DNA of 64,000 bases, from the NCBI RefSeq assembly GCF_037975245.1, contig NC_092569.1, positions 3,175,001 through 3,239,000 on the forward strand, in the 5' to 3' direction. A model generated the notes under the pieces. It saw nothing but the letters and a program-made list of their open reading frames with translations, searched no databases and was not told where the DNA came from. The stretch comes from Apostichopus japonicus (lineage: Eukaryota; Echinodermata; Holothuroidea; Aspidochirotida; Stichopodidae). Every line of letters starts with the position of its first letter. Position 1 is the first letter of the stretch. This document shows positions 60,471 through 64,000 of this stretch, piece after piece. A program made the translations under genes and the position numbers.

Positions 60471-63400
60471 GCTTTTTTTATCAGAGCACCATTCATCATA
60501 TGATCCATATCAGCCCTAAGAAATTTTACAGATCCAGCTTCATTTTGCACATTGAAGAAAGATTTAGGAAATATTTAATATTGACCAAAACCCAACAAAG
60601 TTTACATCACATTTTGTAGGTCTCCTTCAATCTATATCCATACAGAATTGGTGTGCATATATTTCAAGCAGTTTCTACCCCCATAGGTCACGATAGGACA
60701 CCCACATGTACCAACTCTGTACCCCTAATTAAAACCATTACAAAGCCATTAGGGCTAAGAGTGACTATGGAGGGCAGTTGGAGAAGTCAAGTCCAATAAA
60801 GGAACAAAACAGCATAAAGTTCAAACATCTGCTATTGAAGTTGAACTAAACTGGATGCAACGCAAGAGGTGCTGGGACCATATGAATCCAATTTAGACCA
60901 AGACAAAAATTGCATGAACTTCTCACACTGTCTTTATTGAACATGTGGAGAAATGAGTTCCACATATGATTCAAGCTGCATATATAGAGACAGAAGAAAA
61001 TGTATCGTTATGTAAAAGTGTTTGCTTGGCTGCGTATTCTAGCACTATAATAGCACTTAATTGCCTTTGTATAATTACTGGGAGGGGTTCAGGAAGGGCG
61101 AGGGTACAGGCCCATTACTAGGGTGCTTACATAATTTCAATTTTTGAGAGGCAATTTCTGTGATAACGGGGAGAGGGGGTTGGAAAAGGCGAGGGTACAG
61201 GTCTTTAACTAAGAGCTTAAATGTCTTAAAGCTACCGATTGGCACCAGTGGAAACATCTATGCGGGAGGGTGACTTGGTTGGGTTTATTAGTTGCTATCT
61301 TATTTTGAGTATTAAACAGGTTGGATAATACTGACATTGATCAAATACAAACAGCTGCTTAAGGTTTATAAGTGACCAAATCCTGCCAAGTGCTGCCTTT
61401 AGTGACCCTAAGACTACCCATCAATCTATTAGAGCACTAGAGCTCAAAATAACCAAAGACAACAATGTTTTCATGGTACATTGCCCTGTAGTGCTCGGTA
61501 CAGACGACAACATATCTGTCAAAATGGACCTTAACAGATTTAGCGCCCTGTTGGTGGTTCCAGCCTCCGTCCGTTATGTTGTTTTGTGTTCTTTTCAGAT
61601 TTGCATTCCAGAGCTAATATTGTTTGTAATTACTACTTGCTTCTTCCAATCATCTGAATGCACATATTTGGAACAAGAGTAAATTTTTCTTATCAACAAA
61701 ACTTTTACAGCTACTCAAATTTCTCTATCTCGTCCCGCGGGAAATCTGTCTACAACTTTTCCAAACAGTTCTTCCTTTTAAAACCAATAGATTTACCTGC
61801 ATCGTTTATTTCCCAGAAGGGTGTAAATTTTCACTCATGGGCTTGATTTCTAGCGAGAACCATCTGTTAGTTTTTCACTAGAAAAATATCCCATCTCCCT
61901 TAAGATTTCTCCAAAAATATTCCTCATAACTCCTTCAAACAGACATTCACAGAGTAAAATTAGATGATTCTCTCTCACTAACAGGCCAGGGGAATCCAAA
62001 CCCTAACTTCCAAATCCAACTTTACTGGCAGACTTCCAGGGGAGCAAGATTAGAGCTGACATGTATGTCAAAGGTCACAAGATTCACCTACTGGGTTTAA
62101 TTCAACTTTAATAGTCACAAGAAATTTGTCATGTAAAGTTTAACAGAACTTTTTTCCCACAAAACAGATATAGCTGCTATCTTTTTGCTTCAAAGGATGT
62201 TTCTAAATTTGAAAAACTGATTTCTTCTAAGTTTCCTTCAAAAATTAGGTAATCTTGAATAAATTTATCTCTTTAGTGAGATTTCATTGTTATAAAGATC
62301 AAGGTTGCACCACTGTTTAACATCAAATTTGAAGAGAGTGAACCATCCAATGTCTCACTGCCCCTCCACCTACCCCTGCCCCTCCACCTACCCCTGCTCC
62401 AACCCTTCTCACACTCAATCAATATATAACAGATCACTGTCTCTATATCCACAGACCTCAATTCTAACAGCTTCACTAATTCTAGTTCCCCTTATTGTCG
62501 GTTGGGAAGAGGGGGTGCGGGATGGGGGATGTTTCAATTTAAACAAGCAATATGGTTCAACAGACAGACTAAGTTATCTTATCCCTTCTGCCCTGTTCAA
62601 AGTAATATTGTGTGAAACATGCACAGAGTAACTATGCACCAGCTAGAAATATTAAAGGTAAGAAAGTCTGATGAGCAAGCTGGATTCTTCCTCCATCCCC
62701 TCCCCCCCTGCCCCCCCTCTAACTTGCCCTCCCCCATTAAGCGCCCCGGATATTTTTCGGGGACCACCAGCACTACTGGTGAACTATCATCAAACTTTAA
62801 TGGATGCAATCAGTATATTTCTTTCCTTTCTGATATGTGTATTACTTACGCTAGTCTAGACATTTTGTCTTTGGTGCCAGAAGTTATTTGCAAGAACTCG
62901 ATAAATTAAACAACCTAAGGAGGAAGTTTTTTCATTGGGAGGAGGAAATTCCTAGCTACAACCCATGTTGTCTTAGCATGTTTACAACCAAGGGGGGTGA
63001 AAATGGTGACATTTACATGACGTTTTCATGAAGTTTTTATGTTCAAAGGTTCCGGGTTAAACTTTCCATCCATTTGTTTTTTTTCAAATTAGTTTCATTG
63101 TTGTCTGAAGACTGAATGTTTCCTCTTTTTTTCTTTTTTCTCTATTTTTAAAAACTACATTGTTATTTGTCATCAATGAGGCAAGGAATTAAAGATTTGT
63201 TCCAGATGGTACTACGTAATTCCATATTCAAATATTGAAATCAATAGATGAGCTGAAAACTTAAATATCATACAAAATGTCCAACCAAACTATTAAAATT
63301 TAAACGACTGTGATTGATGGCAACAGAAAGAGAATGTTCGGAAAATATTCTGCCAGTTTTGGGGGTCTTAGTACTGGTAAGTTGGGAGGTGACAGTTCAC

Positions 63401-64000
63401 TGGAAAAAACTACATCTCTCCCGAAATCACTCCACCAATGTCCTGTTTTTCGTCAAGATGCATTTCCCGATATCGACAGAATTCCTAGTGAGATGATCAT
63501 AATTTAATATTGTTCTTGGTTCTTGAAGGCTTGCCAAGTTTTTTGTTTTGTTTTTATGCTATAGGAACCTTACAGGACAAACCAACAGTTGCTGTTGGGA
63601 CAATTACCCTAAAAGAAACATCCAGTTTTGGATGCAAAAGTCTACCAGTAAAATAGTTTCTTACAAATAAGCTCTACAATGTAAATTGATTGCAATAATT
63701 ACGGCTACATACAGCCCAGTTAGCGAGAATTGTATGCATATATGACCGTTGTGTATCGCCTCTTTCAGGCTGTCTTAACAACGTTTGAACTTTCAAATTT
63801 GGCTAATGTGTTTATACCTACGGTGGCACTTAATCCCCCCCTTCTTCTGCGCTATTAAAAGTCTAAACCCGGCGATAAAACTAACAATTGTATAATCTCA
63901 AGTTTTTGCCCCCAAGGGTAGCAAGTGGTAATCTTTATTTTGATGTCTAAGTGATTGACGTTCATTTATATGCAGAAGGCTGGTAGGGTTAGTCTATTCT
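60471..64000. other. Intergenic, nothing recognised
   Basis: No exon, RNA gene or clear repeat family recognised on either strand. Short C-rich runs (62340-62400, 62690-62740) only. Confidence 0.5.

Overview
This is a eukaryotic (animal) genomic window. Coding sequence is split into short exons with GT-AG boundaries, the introns are full of minisatellites, tRNA-headed SINEs and small DNA transposons, and nothing looks bacterial. The main gene is a laminin alpha chain, so the source is a metazoan. The transposon mix (8-bp-duplicating hAT elements, TGACCTTTGACC-rich elements ending in a hairpin, tRNA-derived SINEs) fits a marine invertebrate. An echinoderm such as a sea cucumber is my guess, with low confidence. 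Layout: positions 1 to 48.1 kb are one gene on the minus strand, transcribed right to left. I could place 42 consecutive coding exons (883-48092). Their reading phases join without a break into 6144 nt, or 2048 codons. In order they encode the C-terminal half of the laminin N-terminal (LN) domain, a run of laminin EGF-like (LE) modules, a first L4 domain, more LE modules, a second L4 domain, more LE modules, the long coiled-coil (domains II/I), and the start of the first laminin G-like (LG1) domain. Two L4 domains mark it as alpha1/alpha2-type. The gene runs off the left edge, so the rest of the LG domains is missing. Its first exons (signal peptide and N-terminal half of LN) were not found in the window either. 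From 48.1 to 64 kb coding content is sparse. There is a probable first exon of a second minus-strand gene at 57313-57486 with an ETS-type site upstream, a possible second exon at 53039-53116, a decayed Copia-type gag fragment at 54878-55295, and several hAT-type elements, including a pair nested one inside the other at 58904-60462. Introns: the most unusual content is tandem arrays that touch splice sites of the laminin gene. A 75-bp array at 4933-6230 repeats the 5' splice site of the neighbouring exon 16 times. A roughly 92-bp array at 18480-18850 starts on a 3' splice site and carries at least one further copy of it. Other arrays (37, 85, 104, 115 and 19 bp units) sit beside or between exons. 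Two copies of a 1.2-kb element and one 2.3-kb element share an unusual architecture. Three short inverted or dispersed motifs resemble hammerhead-ribozyme cores. How the parts work together: the laminin alpha chain would assemble with beta and gamma chains through its coiled-coil, polymerise through LN domains and bind cell receptors through LG domains, forming basement membrane. The remaining sequence is intronic or intergenic and dominated by repeats.
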